A DNA stretch of 64,000 bases from Bidens hawaiensis (Eukaryota > Streptophyta > Magnoliopsida > Asterales > Asteraceae). The position numbers and the translations under genes are program-made. The stretch spans positions 62,001 to 126,000 of the forward strand of contig JAIQDT010003780.1 in the NCBI GenBank assembly GCA_021521415.1. Reading direction: 5' to 3'. Below the pieces are notes generated by a model. It worked only from the letters and a program-made list of their open reading frames with translations. It was not told the origin of the DNA and did no database searches. Shown here in pieces: positions 24,425 to 35,106 of the stretch (position 1 is its first letter; every line of letters begins with the position of its first letter).

Positions 24425-24879
24425 GTTCTAAACAAATCGAGAGTGCTGGATGTGATCAAACAAACAGTGAAACTTGGCCCGGATTTTCATGTAGTAACAA
24501 TTAGTATTAGGAAGTACGTCAAGAACATGATAGTGTATGGTGTCCAAACGAACCATATCAACAATAGAAGCACACTAGTTTTAAAAATATTTATTTTTGT
24601 CGTTGTTGTCCTCTCATTTGGTTGTAAACCAGCAAGTTAAAAACGGCATATACATGCAACACATGCTATGTCACTCGATTAACGTAGTATTTGCAATACA
24701 CGAAGACGTTTTTTAATGAAACGTCTTCGAAAAAAATCAATCAGTCAGCATATGACAATGCATGCACATGGTCTGCGCGACGCAAACAAAAGAGCCTGCA
24801 CAACCCTTTTTTAGAAAAACAAACAACACCTAAAACTTTAAAGTCAAGTTTATCATTTGTTTTATCATTTCTCGGTTAG
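24425..24879. other. Intergenic, no gene seen
   Basis: AT-rich sequence between the Harbinger element and the Copia remnant. A short inverted pair AAGACGTTTTTTAATGAAACGTCTT occurs near 24704-24728. Confidence 0.4.
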
Positions 24880-25660
24880 TTTATGAGTGACCCTAGGTCC
24901 CTACATTGGGATGCAACCACACATACTCTTAGCTACATAAAGGGCACTTGTTCATAGGACGTATTTTTCAATAATACATCAGAGTTTACTTTATCAATAT
25001 AGTATAAATTTGGTTGGGCTTCATATTCTAACACAAGACATTTGTTAGTGTTTTTTTAGGCCGGGTATCGTTCTATTCGATGAGTTACACAAGAGTTAGT
25101 TTGGTTAACTCGTTTCATTATTTGAGTTTCAAATTCTTAACATTGCTCACATTCCCCTCAAGTGTGACAATCAAACCGCTATTCATTTTGCTAAAAATAT
25201 GGCTTTCCATTAATGAATCAAACACATTGAGTTAGACTGTCATTTTGTTTAGAAGAAAATTCAGGATAATTTAATTTAGCTAACTCATACTCATACAACT
25301 GATCAACCACAAAGAGTTTGTTTAGTCATTAACGTTCAAGTACAATTTCCAAGGTGGGTTTGTGTACACCTCCAACTTGAGGGGGTGTTATCTTTAGCAA
25401 TCATCATAGTCCAAATAAGAAGATGACCCAGATGAGTTAATGATGGTACAAATGATGACCAATAGTCCAGATGATTGGTGGAACATTGCTATTTTCGGAT
25501 GAGTTATGGTTGATACAGATAAACAAAATGTTCATCCGGATTGAATAGACAGCTAGATGATACATATAGTTGGTTATTTTAGTGGTGATTTATAAGAGAT
25601 CACTAAGAATAATGGATGAAGATGTGGTTGTGGTGTACGAGAATACATGCCAAAACAAAG
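24880..25660 (+). pseudogene. Copia retrotransposon tail, copy A (RNase H end plus 3' LTR start)
   Basis: With frameshifts it reads as the C-terminal RNase H part of Copia pol: a CDN-like region, then blocks resembling ERTKHIELDCHFVREK and LADVFTKSL. A purine-rich tract at 25376-25385 follows, and an LTR-like start at 25386 (TGTTATC). Many stops; not functional. Copy B at 45475-50850 is collinear but split by a 4.5-kb LTR element. Copy A shows the empty sites of that element (near 25281) and of a Tourist-like element (near 25689). Confidence 0.8.
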
Positions 25661-26128
25661 CATGTTTTTTTTTTAAAAAATAACGAAGTTAAAGTCCTGA
25701 CAAGAATAGAGTATTCTATTAATGTAGTTTAAGAGTACGATGTAGATGTGTTTATGAGTAGTTGCTAAAATATGCATACTTACAATCAAGGTCGGCTTCA
25801 AGGCTAGTCGGACCTCAGCCATCGTTGCGAACATGAAAATTTTACTTTATATATATATATATATGATGAGTATCATTACAGAACTGTTAAATTATTTAAG
25901 AACTTGAAGAAACCCTTGAAAACTAATGTTTTTTATAAAAAAATTTGTATATTAATGTTCTTTGATAGTAGTTTTATCATTATGTATATCTATATCTACG
26001 AATACAGTTTTGAAAATTAGTTTTTATAGATATCTATGTTTTGTTTTACACATATGTAAATTTGTTAGTACACAAATTTTACATATATGTAAACTTATGA
26101 TTAATATATGTAATCAAAATTTTTTATA

Positions 26129-26144
26129 ATATATATATATATAT

Positions 26145-26180
<36 letters not shown>
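26129..26180. repeat. (AT)n microsatellite
   Basis: Two AT runs separated by CTTT, abutting the left end of the Helitron-like element. Confidence 0.85.
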
Positions 26181-26182
<2 letters not shown>

Positions 26183-26930
26183 TTACTATATATAATACAT
26201 CAAAAAAGGGTAAATTAAGACACTTAATTTTAAGAGTTTTACAAATGCTAATGTATAAAGTACATGTATAATTAGGGGTAAGGTTGTCTTTTAAACACAA
26301 TTCACCCAACTTACAAGTTTGCTCCCTCATCTTTAACCATATTATGTTTTTAGTTATAATGTTAAAGTAACTTCCCACCCACAATTTTTAAACGGAAATA
26401 ATTTTTTCGTACGTTAATATTTTTGTAAAAATACCGCATCATAAAAACGAGTATTTTATTCTCTTTAATTTGAGTATAATATTGTTATAAAATTTTCAAT
26501 TAAAAAAATTAATATGTTGCGTACGGGTGTTTACTACCGGTTTTGATTGTTTTAAGTTAAGCTTGTGAGTGCAACCGTTATTACCCATCTTTTGTTGTCC
26601 AAAACCAAAACTAAACCATTAAAAATTGAAACCCAGCCGTTAACGGTCTGGTTCTGGTTTGGTTTCACACTTTAAGTTTTGATAATAAAATTTGTTTAAA
26701 ATGATTATTAATTTAACTATATCATCAATTCCAACTAAGTTAACATATGATACTTGAAAGGATAAAGTAAGTAAAAAAACCATCTGAAAGTAAAAAACCC
26801 AGCCGTGAAACAAAACCAATGACCGGTTTAAACAGTTTCTAGGTAAACCGAATCATGAACACTCATAATTGTTACGTGATTAAAGGGTTTGCGTTCAAAC
26901 ACCCGCTGCATCACGCGGGCACCCGTCTAG
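26180..26930 (+). mobile_element. Non-autonomous Helitron
   Basis: The 3' end has a hairpin (stem CCCGC 26902-26906 / GCGGG 26915-26919, 8-nt loop) followed 11 nt later by the terminus CTAG at 26927-26930, with T next to it. That is the Helitron 3' signature. A probable 5' end, TCTTTACTATATATAATAC, starts at 26180 after an A, so the insertion is between A and T as expected. No Rep/helicase gene. The 3' end is well supported; the 5' end is less so. Confidence 0.72.
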
Positions 26931-27255
26931 TGTGTGTGTATATATATATATATGGTGAGGTTACTGTACAATAATTGCTTAACGTACAATAGGTACGCGA
27001 GACGCTCAAAGGCAAAAAATTCTAAAACACTCAGCCAAAACTAAATCGCTCAGCAAACGCTAAAAAACGGGTTTCATGAAAAAAAGTAAAAATTGATCGA
27101 TTAACGATCCAAAATTGTTTTTCAGTGAACCAATGATTAATTGGATATGTAATGACGATTCCGAGATGTTAGGATGTGATTTCATGGATCGATTTCGTAA
27201 ATATAGGGTATTCACGTACCTATTGTACATTAAAATATTATTGTATCATATATTT

Positions 27256-27291
<36 letters not shown>

Positions 27292-27292
27292 G

Positions 27293-28785
27293 GGGATGGT
27301 TCAAGAGAGAAATGATATTATTGCAAGAAATGCAATAAATGAATATGGACCACTAGTTTTGTTTTAAGTTTTAAATGCTTAAAGCTAAATAAAGAAAGTA
27401 TTAATCAATCTCTTTCTTCAGTTAATATAATTAATAAACTATAATACTTATCTTTTTTTTTTGAACGGCAAATTATGATTACTCACGGACCACTATACTT
27501 ATCTACTTAATTAATATAACTAATTAAATTATTATAATTGGAAAATATTAAGAACTCATTTATTTTTATAACTTATTTTTTGTGTCTTGAATTTTTATCC
27601 TACACAAGTATAATTTATTCATACATTAAAATTTCTTTCTATCCAAAACTAATTTCTTCTAACTCAATATATTAATATCCATCAAAGCATACTTACATTA
27701 TAATGGATAATACCAAAAAACTATTTTACATGTGTTTGCATTAAAAATCAACAAAAACATACAACCTACACAAAAACGTATAATCTACACTTGTTCTAAG
27801 AATAAGACAACATATAACCTACACACGAAAAACATATAACCTACACTTAAAATGTATCATCAATGAAATACACACGCACACAAAAACATATAACCTACAC
27901 ATGAAAATTTTATCTTACACAAATACAATTTATTCATACATTAATTTCTTTTTATTCAAATCCAATTTTTCAAACTCAACATATCAATATCCATCAACAC
28001 GTAGTTACATTGTGATGAATAATACGTACAAAAAACTATCTTACACAGTTTGCATTAAATGTAAATAAAAAATATACAACCTACACAAAAACATATAACT
28101 TACACTTGTTTTAAGAATAAAAAAACATATAACCTACATACGAAAAACATATAACCTACGCATGTGTAGGATATGTGTATCTTTGTGTAGTTTATATAAT
28201 TGTTGATGTCGAATTACATATGTAAGTTGTATGCTTTTTGTATGTTGTACGTTTTTATCGCTCAAAACAAGTGTAGGTTATATAACTTTGTGTATGTTGT
28301 ATATTCATTGTTTACATTTAGCGGACACATTTGCATGATATTTTTTTATTATTATTTATGACAATAATTTTTATAGGCATACCAATTGAAAAAATATATA
28401 TATATTATGTTTTGATATTTAGTGTTAAAAAACATGCTAATAAATTGAGTGAAAATTATTTTTTTTTTAATATAAAGAATAGTATTATATGAATAAATTG
28501 TATTTATGTTGAATAAAATGAAGAATGTGTAAATAAAAAAATAAAACTAAGTAGTGTTTCTATATTTTTAATTATTATAGTTAAATTAGTTAGATATATT
28601 AATTAGAGAGAAATTTATTATGGTTATATTAGTTGTATTAATTGGAAAGAGAGAGTGCATTTATTATTGCATTTACATATTTTTTATTTATTTTTTAAAT
28701 ATTTAACACCTAAAATAAAATTAGTGACTCATATTCATTTATCTCATTTCTTGCAATAATTTGATTTCTTTATTGAACTTAAACA
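27293..28785. mobile_element. Foldback element with long inverted ends
   Basis: The left end (27298 onward: GGTTCAAGAGAGAAATGAT) and the right end (28780 backward: AGTTCAATAAAGAAATCAA) match for roughly 90 bp, including TTATTGCAAGAAATG and AATGAATATG. The interior has ACATATAACCTACAC motifs on one strand in the left half and the other strand in the right half, giving a large imperfect hairpin. No ORF of note and no clear target duplication. Confidence 0.65.
27590..28165. repeat. Direct duplication of about 310 bp inside the foldback element
   Basis: 27590-27855 and 27905-28165 share the same block order: TACACAAGTATAATTTATTC, AATATCCATCAA, GTTTGCATTAAA, ACCTACACAAAAAC, CTTGTTCTAAGAATAA and ACATATAACCTACA. 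Confidence 0.75.
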
Positions 28786-28851
28786 TACACACACACACTA
28801 AGAGATGTGTAATGACAACTTTTAAGCACTTAAGCTCATAGTAAACAATTA

Positions 28852-29024
28852 GGGGGTGTTTGAAATTTCTTATTTTTACCTTCTTATGACTTATGACTTA
28901 CCCATAAGTTATAACTTTATGACTTATGAAACATTTTCACTTACACATTAAACAATTCTAAACATTTTTTTTAACTTTTCAATAAGTTATAAGAAGACAA
29001 AAATAAGGAATCCCAAACATCCTT
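28852..29024. mobile_element. Tourist-like MITE with TTA duplication
   Basis: About 173 bp. Terminal inverted repeats of about 45 bp (GGGGGTGTTTGAAATTTCTT left; AAGGATGTTTGGGATTCCTT right, read inward) and TTA duplications at 28849-28851 and 29025-29027. Consistent with PIF/Harbinger-derived Tourist elements. Confidence 0.72.
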
Positions 29025-29161
29025 TTAGAAGAACACAACGATTTATTTAACTTTGTTTTGTATTTTTTATCGCTACAATTATTTAATTTTCGTAATCAGA
29101 ATCATAGTCAATCTTCAACAATTTTGATATACATAAAAAGTCTTTTTCTACACCCGACATC

Positions 29162-29345
29162 TCTATTAAACGTGAATCTCACTACAGTACAGTCACAGGA
29201 AGGAGTTTTAGTCAAATATCGAGTGACGCAAAGTCTTACACGACTCACGAGTCAAGCCACCCACCAACCAAGTGAAATCTGCCTAAATCTTCACCAGACC
29301 CACCGCAGCCTGTTTTTTCTTCACAAGGTACGATTCAATTTCTGC
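29162..29345 (+). repeat. Duplicate of the PDX2 upstream region
   Basis: CTATTAAACGTG and the 20-bp block beginning GTCAAATATCGAGTGAC, followed by AAGTCTTACACGACTCACGA, match 54330-54440 just upstream of the PDX2 start. CCCACCGCAGCC also recurs. Here the sequence leads into the PTM-like relic instead of PDX2 coding exons. It may supply a promoter or 5' UTR. Confidence 0.75.
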
Positions 29346-29716
29346 ATCGATTGATTTATGCATCGTTTTAGGTTACCATTCGATTTAATATTTGCGGGTC
29401 AATTTCATCTAGGTGTTATAGATTTTTGTTAAAGCTTGGATCTTTATGGGTCGATTTCTATATGGGTGTTCTTTTTTGTTAAAACTTGGATCTTTATTGT
29501 TTCTGGGCTGATTTGCAATCTGGGTATTTTTGATTTTTGTTAAAGCTTGGATTTTTTTTAGTGTTTCTTGTTGTATATGAACCATTGATTTTTGTTAAAG
29601 ATTGGATCTGTGAAAATATAAGAGTGATGTTATTGTTGATTGGATTAGGTTTTGTTGAATTTGGATTTGAATCGGTTGGGGGAAATGGTAGCGTCGAGGG
29701 AGGAAGAGGAAGAGGA

Positions 29717-31190
29717 ATGGAGAAGACGGTGGTAAAGGCGGTGGTTGGGAACGGGACGGGGACGTTGGTGTTGATCGGGCGGTATGTGAAGAAGGAGTTT
29801 GAAGGAAGTGGTGAGTTTTTAGGGAAGATTGATTGTTTTGTATGATACTGGATCGTATAGAGTTGAGTATGAAGATGGAGATTGCGTGGATTTGGAAACT
29901 CGTTAAGTGGTTAGTGATACTGGTGGTGAGTTAGCTAATGGTGATAAGGTTGAAAGTTCGGTTCTTAAGTGGATGGTGAATCCTCTGATTTAAGTGATGA
30001 TGAGCAGCCTGTTAATGTGGCGGAGGTTGAACGTGCATTGCTCCCACCGCCACAATTGCCGCTGTCTTCACGAAACTTTGGAGTCCCTGAGGAGGGCTGC
30101 ATATAGCCTTTTGAGGTTGATTAGTGCACGCTTGTTTTTAAGTCACTTTGGACTTGATGAGTTTGTTGGTGCTCTTAGTTGTTCTGTCCACATTACACTG
30201 TTGGATGCTATTCATGCTGCTCTTATTCGTGTGGAAAGTCTCGCTTCAGAAGGTTTCGTGCTCGCATTGAAATGCCAAAGGGATTTATTTATATTCAAAT
30301 TGTGCGTCGCGTAACACGTGTGGTTAAAAACATCTTTGTTAATGGTTCTTTATGAAAATATTTAACAGTTTTATGACAAAGATAAGAAAAGGTATCTGCT
30401 TTAAAGAAACGTGAGACTGTATATATGAAACTTTCACGCAAACCGTATAATCTTTTTTAGAAAGTTAAAGCCAGAGAATTATAATACACAAACGTCTTTC
30501 TCGGTGTTGTATTTGAATGCCTTACTTTATTGTTATACATAGAGTGCTTGAAAATAAATAGTTTATGAAATTTCAATGCTAAAAGATAAGGAAAGGTGCC
30601 TACTTTATAAGTCAAGTTCTTTCACTTGTCGAGACGGTTTTCAAAAATAATAGTTTCCAAATGAAATATTTATGGATTCTTGACTCTTCTTTTGCTCAGA
30701 AACATGGATTGGAGCTTGCTTGATTCACTGACTTGGCCAGAGTTTGTAGTAGAAAGTTGACTACTTTGCTCTATCTGCTGGTAGAAAGTTGAAAATTTTG
30801 CAGCTGCTATGTGTCGGCGCATCAAATTCTGCAGAACTAATGGCAGAAATAGACAATCGTGAAGACGCTGAATCTGGCCCTGATCCCGTTGGAGTTGTTG
30901 TAAATGATGAAAACCGACCTAGACGAGGCCGCCCTGTTGTAAATTACGGAAAGAAGCTTGTGGAAGTTCCTAGAGAAAGATGTGGTTGGTGTCTTTATTG
31001 TAAAGCTACAGTTGTTAGCAAAAGAATGCAGCCTTGCTTCTATTGCAACTTATGTTATGTTCATGGAAGAAAGTTTATATGGTTTAACAGTCGGGCCGTT
31101 TTTGAATACAAGTTATAGAAATCAATGGCAGAAACATGTTGAGGAAGCTGTAACTTTGAGTGAAATAAAGGCCTACTTGCTTGAGGTGAG
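29717..31190 (+). pseudogene. Relic of a PTM-like DDT-domain gene
   Basis: Pieces of a plant DDT-domain/PHD protein (PTM family, chromatin-associated) occur in order with frameshifts, stops and lost segments. 29717-29905: tudor-like GRYVKKEFEGSGEFLGK, then YDTGSYRVEYEDGD in a second frame. About 29990-30290: DDT region with HFGLDEFVGALSCSV. About 30700-30745: DWSLLDSLTWP. 30825-31190: basic linker, ERCGWCLYC, then GLTVGPFLN and QWQKHVEEA across two frames. The C-terminal PHD region of the family is not seen. It sits downstream of a PDX2-like upstream segment. Family assignment rests on remembered motifs. Confidence 0.7.
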
Positions 31191-31592
31191 TATTTTGTCT
31201 TTATTTTCTTTTATCTACGATAGTAAATGAGATTGTTAATTGCATTTGAAACGATTTTTGAAAATGACTTTTAGTTTCTTTATAAGACAGTTCTCGTTTA
31301 GCAAACCACATACAATCCAAATCTTAACCTAGTGTCATTTGAAAATAAAAATCAATAATTAGTCGATAGCTGATTACCATTATTATTATATATTAAAAGA
31401 AAGGAAATCTGGCAGTTTATTTACCCATGCCAAGCAGGTTTTCCCAAAATGGGCAGTTAAATGGACCACAATTTTAGTTGCTTTAAATAAATTTTTACAG
31501 GCCATTGTCATCGTTTTTTTTCTTTTTTATTTCCTCTGGTCTAGATCTAAACCAACTCTTTATCACTATCCAATTCTCCCCTTTACATCTCT

Positions 31593-34500
31593 ATGCAAAA
31601 CATGAACTCTGAAATTGCACCACGGTTGCCACACTTTCAGCCACCGGCTTCTCTCTTTAAAAGAGTCGTCGTTGCAACCATGGCGGTGGGTATCCACTTC
31701 GAGCGGGCCCTCCAGACTGCCCTTCTAACGCCTTTTATGAAGATGATTGGTGTATCGCATAGCTGGGTGTCTGTTATATGGGTGTTTGGCCCTTTAGCAA
31801 GTACTATTTTGACACCCTATATCAGATACTCTAGCAACACGTCAACCTCCCGCTACGGACCCCGCCGTCCATACATTGCGGGAGGAGTGTTAGGTGTATC
31901 TGTGGCGATGCTCCTTTTAGCATATTCTGCTGACATTGGCGTGTCAGCAGGAAAACCATTTGAGATCGTTATATTTATTCTTGGCTTTGTTTTGCTTGAT
32001 CTTGGTAACCTTGTAGTACAAGGTCCATGTAGGGCACTCTTAGCTGACCTAGCAAGGTCAAACCCCCTCGAAGTCAGGACAGGAAACAAGCTGTTTGCGT
32101 TTTTTGCAGCTATAGGTAAATTTTTAGGTTACCTAGTAGCCTTCTACCCCGAATGGTACATGGTTTTCAAGTTCACAAAAACAGATGTGTGTGACATATA
32201 TTGTGCAAACCTAAAGTCATGCTTCATCATAGCCCTGGGGCTTCTCGTATTTCTTACTGTTATTGTGTTGCTTTGTGTGTCTGAAGATATTTTTGTGCCA
32301 CCGCCGATCGACCCCAGTGAGCCGACCTTCTCTGGTTTATCTGGGCCGATGTGGCTCCTGTGTATAGTCACTTTCTTGCATTCACTCGCCTGGTTTCCTT
32401 TTATTATCTTCAACACTGACTGGATGGGCATGGAGATACACGGGGGTAGCGTGTTGGCTAATTATGGGCTCTACGCCCTTGGAGTCCGCGTAGGGAGTTT
32501 AGGCTTGATGATCAGTTCTTTTGTATCAGTTTTGGCGATCCTTTGCCTCGGTTGGTTGGCTAGGAGGCTTGGTGGGATTAATAAAGCATGGGGCTTGTTG
32601 AACATCCTGTTGTTCAGCTGCCTAGCATTCACAGTTCCGGTGACGAAGCTGGCTGCTACCTCACGGGCGAAGGGTGAAGCTTGGCCACTTGGCGGGGTTG
32701 TCCCTAGTGCCGCTTTGTTGATTTACACTGTTATTGGTGTTCCATTGGCGGTATGGTTAAAAATCTATCAAATTGCATAATTCATACTTCAGCATATAAA
32801 AGTTGTATTAATATGCAATTGCATATTAATATATACATAAATATAAGTATTTTGTATAAAATTTATACATAGTAAATAGCTGATACAAAATACAAATATA
32901 GAGTTGTAGCAATCCACATACCACTGCCCATACTAGAAGAGTCAAAGTTGAACAAAAGACAAATTAGACCCCAAAGGTCAACTTTGACCCTGTTATGATT
33001 TATATAAAGAATTTTCTTTGGGAATTTTAAATAATTCTTTTATTGTGTCAAAAAATTAACTTTGAACAAAAGGGTTAAAGTTGACCGAAAGATAGACTTG
33101 ACCCCAAAAAATAGTCTAACTTTGACCCTGTTATGATTTGTATAAAGAATTTTCTTTGGGAATTTTAAATAATTATTTTATTGCTATTTGATTAAGGGAT
33201 AATTCTAAAAATGATCCTAAACAAGAGAGAAAAAAAATGATCCTAAATTGGTCCAAGTTCCCAAACTAACCCATCAAATATGTACTGAGAAGACGCTTGT
33301 TGTATATATTGCGTACCTGGAGGATGAATTCGATCATTAATGCAAACCTGTAACATAGATTTCAGTCTTGGTTTCTTGAACAATTGCCTGGATTAATCTC
33401 TGAATTGTGAATCACTTTCAGATAAACCTATTTGCGGGTTACACGCAATGATTTATCGGATAAGACAGAGATTTTCTGTAGATGGAATTGTATTTTGATG
33501 ATTCTGTGAATGTGATGAACCAGAGAGAACGAGTAACCGTCTTTCTCTTCGTATGTATGCAATCGAGAGTTTCATTATTCTTGTGCCAGGGAAAACATCG
33601 ATAAATGTATATAGTCAATTCCCACATGAGCCCAAACATTAGTTAAGCCCATTTTACATAACACTTAAACCTAAGTAAATAAATAACAAACCCATTGTTA
33701 TTATAAAAGCCCAAATAACCTTTAGGATTAAATCGAGCCCGCACTCCTGCATCACCTAACTCGTTTAATCTCTAACGTTATTTCCTCGATCGACAAGGTA
33801 ATCCAATAACACTAAAATATCCAACAACGCTTTGGTAAAATAAACGACGAGATTTTTAAACCAATCAAATTTTGACATGTGTAAAGGATCTGACACACCA
33901 GACGAGATTTTTAAAAATCTCGTCTGTTCTGACCATATTTTTAACTTAATTCACTTTTTATAAAACAGTCTACCAAGACGGTTTTTTTATGTTTCTTATC
34001 TGGTCCGTTCAAATTATTATTTTTCCTAACTTCATCTTCTTCATCTTCATCTTCATCATCTTTATCTTCATTTTCTTCTTCATCTTCTCCGGCATCCACA
34101 ACCCCACCACCGTCTAACACCACCTCACCGCAAACCTGTCGCCGCCGCCGCATCACCACCGCCAACCAGTTCTCCACCTCCGGCAGCCATGGCGGTGGTG
34201 ATGCGGCGGGTGGCGGTGAGGTGGTGTCGGGTGGCGGTGAGGTGGTGTTAGACGGTGGTGAGGTTGTGGATGCCGGAGAAGATGAAGATGAAGATGAAGA
34301 AGAAAATGAAGATGAAGAGGAAGAAGTTAGGAAAAATAATAATTTGAACGGACCAGATAAGAAACATAAAAAAACCGTCTTGTTAGACTGTTTTATAAAA
34401 AGTGAATCAAGTTAAAAATATGGTCGGAACAGACGAGATTTTTAAAAATCTCGTCTGGTGTGTCAGATCCTTTACACATGTCAAAATTTGATTGGTTTAA

Positions 34501-35106
34501 AAATTCCGTCGTTTATTTTACCAAAGCGTCTCCTCAGTATATATTTGATGGGTTAGTTTGGGAACTTGGAACTATTTAGGATCAATTTTTTTTTTCTCGC
34601 TCTTGTTTTGGATCATTTTAGGAATTATCCCTTTGATTAACCTTGTACTTTTGTGGCGTAACTCAGGCTACCTATAACATTCCCCATGCTCTCGCCTCCT
34701 CCTATTCCCCTAACTCTAGATCTGGACAAGGTAAAATTTTTTACTATTATTTTTCAATAGTACACATATGTATTTTCAAAATTTTGATTTACAATCTTAT
34801 AATTTACAGGTCTGTCACATGGTGTTTTAAATTTGGCGATCGTTATACCCCAGTTATAAATAAAGCCTTCAAATATTTGTCTATAGTATTGTCACACAAT
34901 AACTTACGAGTTTAAATCGATTGTTTGTAATTCTACAGATATTGGCCAGCATCTTCAGTGGACGATTCAGTTCTAGATTCAGGGACGGTTCATGCATACC
35001 CGTCTTTATGGTGGGAGCGGCGGCGGCTGGACTCAGCGCGATCATTGCGCTCACCGTCCTTCCGTCACCACCGCCTGCCACGCGGTGGGGTTATTTGAGA
35101 GTGTGA
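31593..35106 (+). CDS. Divergent sucrose-transporter (SUT/SUC)-like protein, 4 exons
   Basis: Major-facilitator sucrose/H+ symporter family, an integral membrane protein. Exons: 31593-32750, 34667-34730, 34810-34853, 34939-35106; 477 residues, near the family's usual 500. Conserved features are GVSHSW (His56), QGPCRALLADL, WFPFIIFNTDWMG, GVRVGSLGLM and the terminal TVLPSPPP. Deviations: the usual FGWALQ reads FERALQ (36-41), and the MFS loop motif is degenerate (Asp-Arg replaced by Asn-Thr at 82-83; RYGPRRP at 87-93). After exon 3 the donor reads CAG|TTATAA instead of CAG|GT; reading on gives an early stop, which would remove the last segment. The long exon is open throughout, so it may be recently damaged or neofunctional. 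Intron 1 (1.9 kb) holds a foldback MULE. Confidence 0.85.
33196..34631. mobile_element. Foldback Mutator-like element in the transporter intron
   Basis: Flanked by a perfect 9-bp duplication TTTGATTAA at 33187-33195 and 34632-34640, the Mutator length. Ends are GGGATAATTC on both sides, inverted. Apart from a solo LTR in its left arm, nearly the whole element is an inverted repeat: arms of about 420 bp match closely, including ACGACGAGATTTTTAAACC and an inner GATTTTTAAAAATC palindrome in each arm. Each arm also reads as a short acidic ORF (33941-34177 minus; 34221-34415 plus), which I treat as a by-product. Transcribed with the intron it would fold into a long hairpin. Confidence 0.9.
33298..33826 (-). 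mobile_element. Solo LTR (Copia-like) nested in the foldback MULE
   Basis: 529 bp starting TGTTG and ending CAACA, flanked by the 5-bp duplication ACGCT at 33293-33297 and 33827-33831. The other MULE arm (near 34527) shows the uninterrupted site. Read on the minus strand it starts TGTTGGATATTTTAG, as in plant Copia LTRs. No internal region remains, consistent with LTR-LTR recombination. Confidence 0.88.

Noticed and set aside
29537..29845. Intact 102-residue protein
   Set aside because: Only the part from 29717 resembles the PTM family, and it continues in another frame, so it is a relic.
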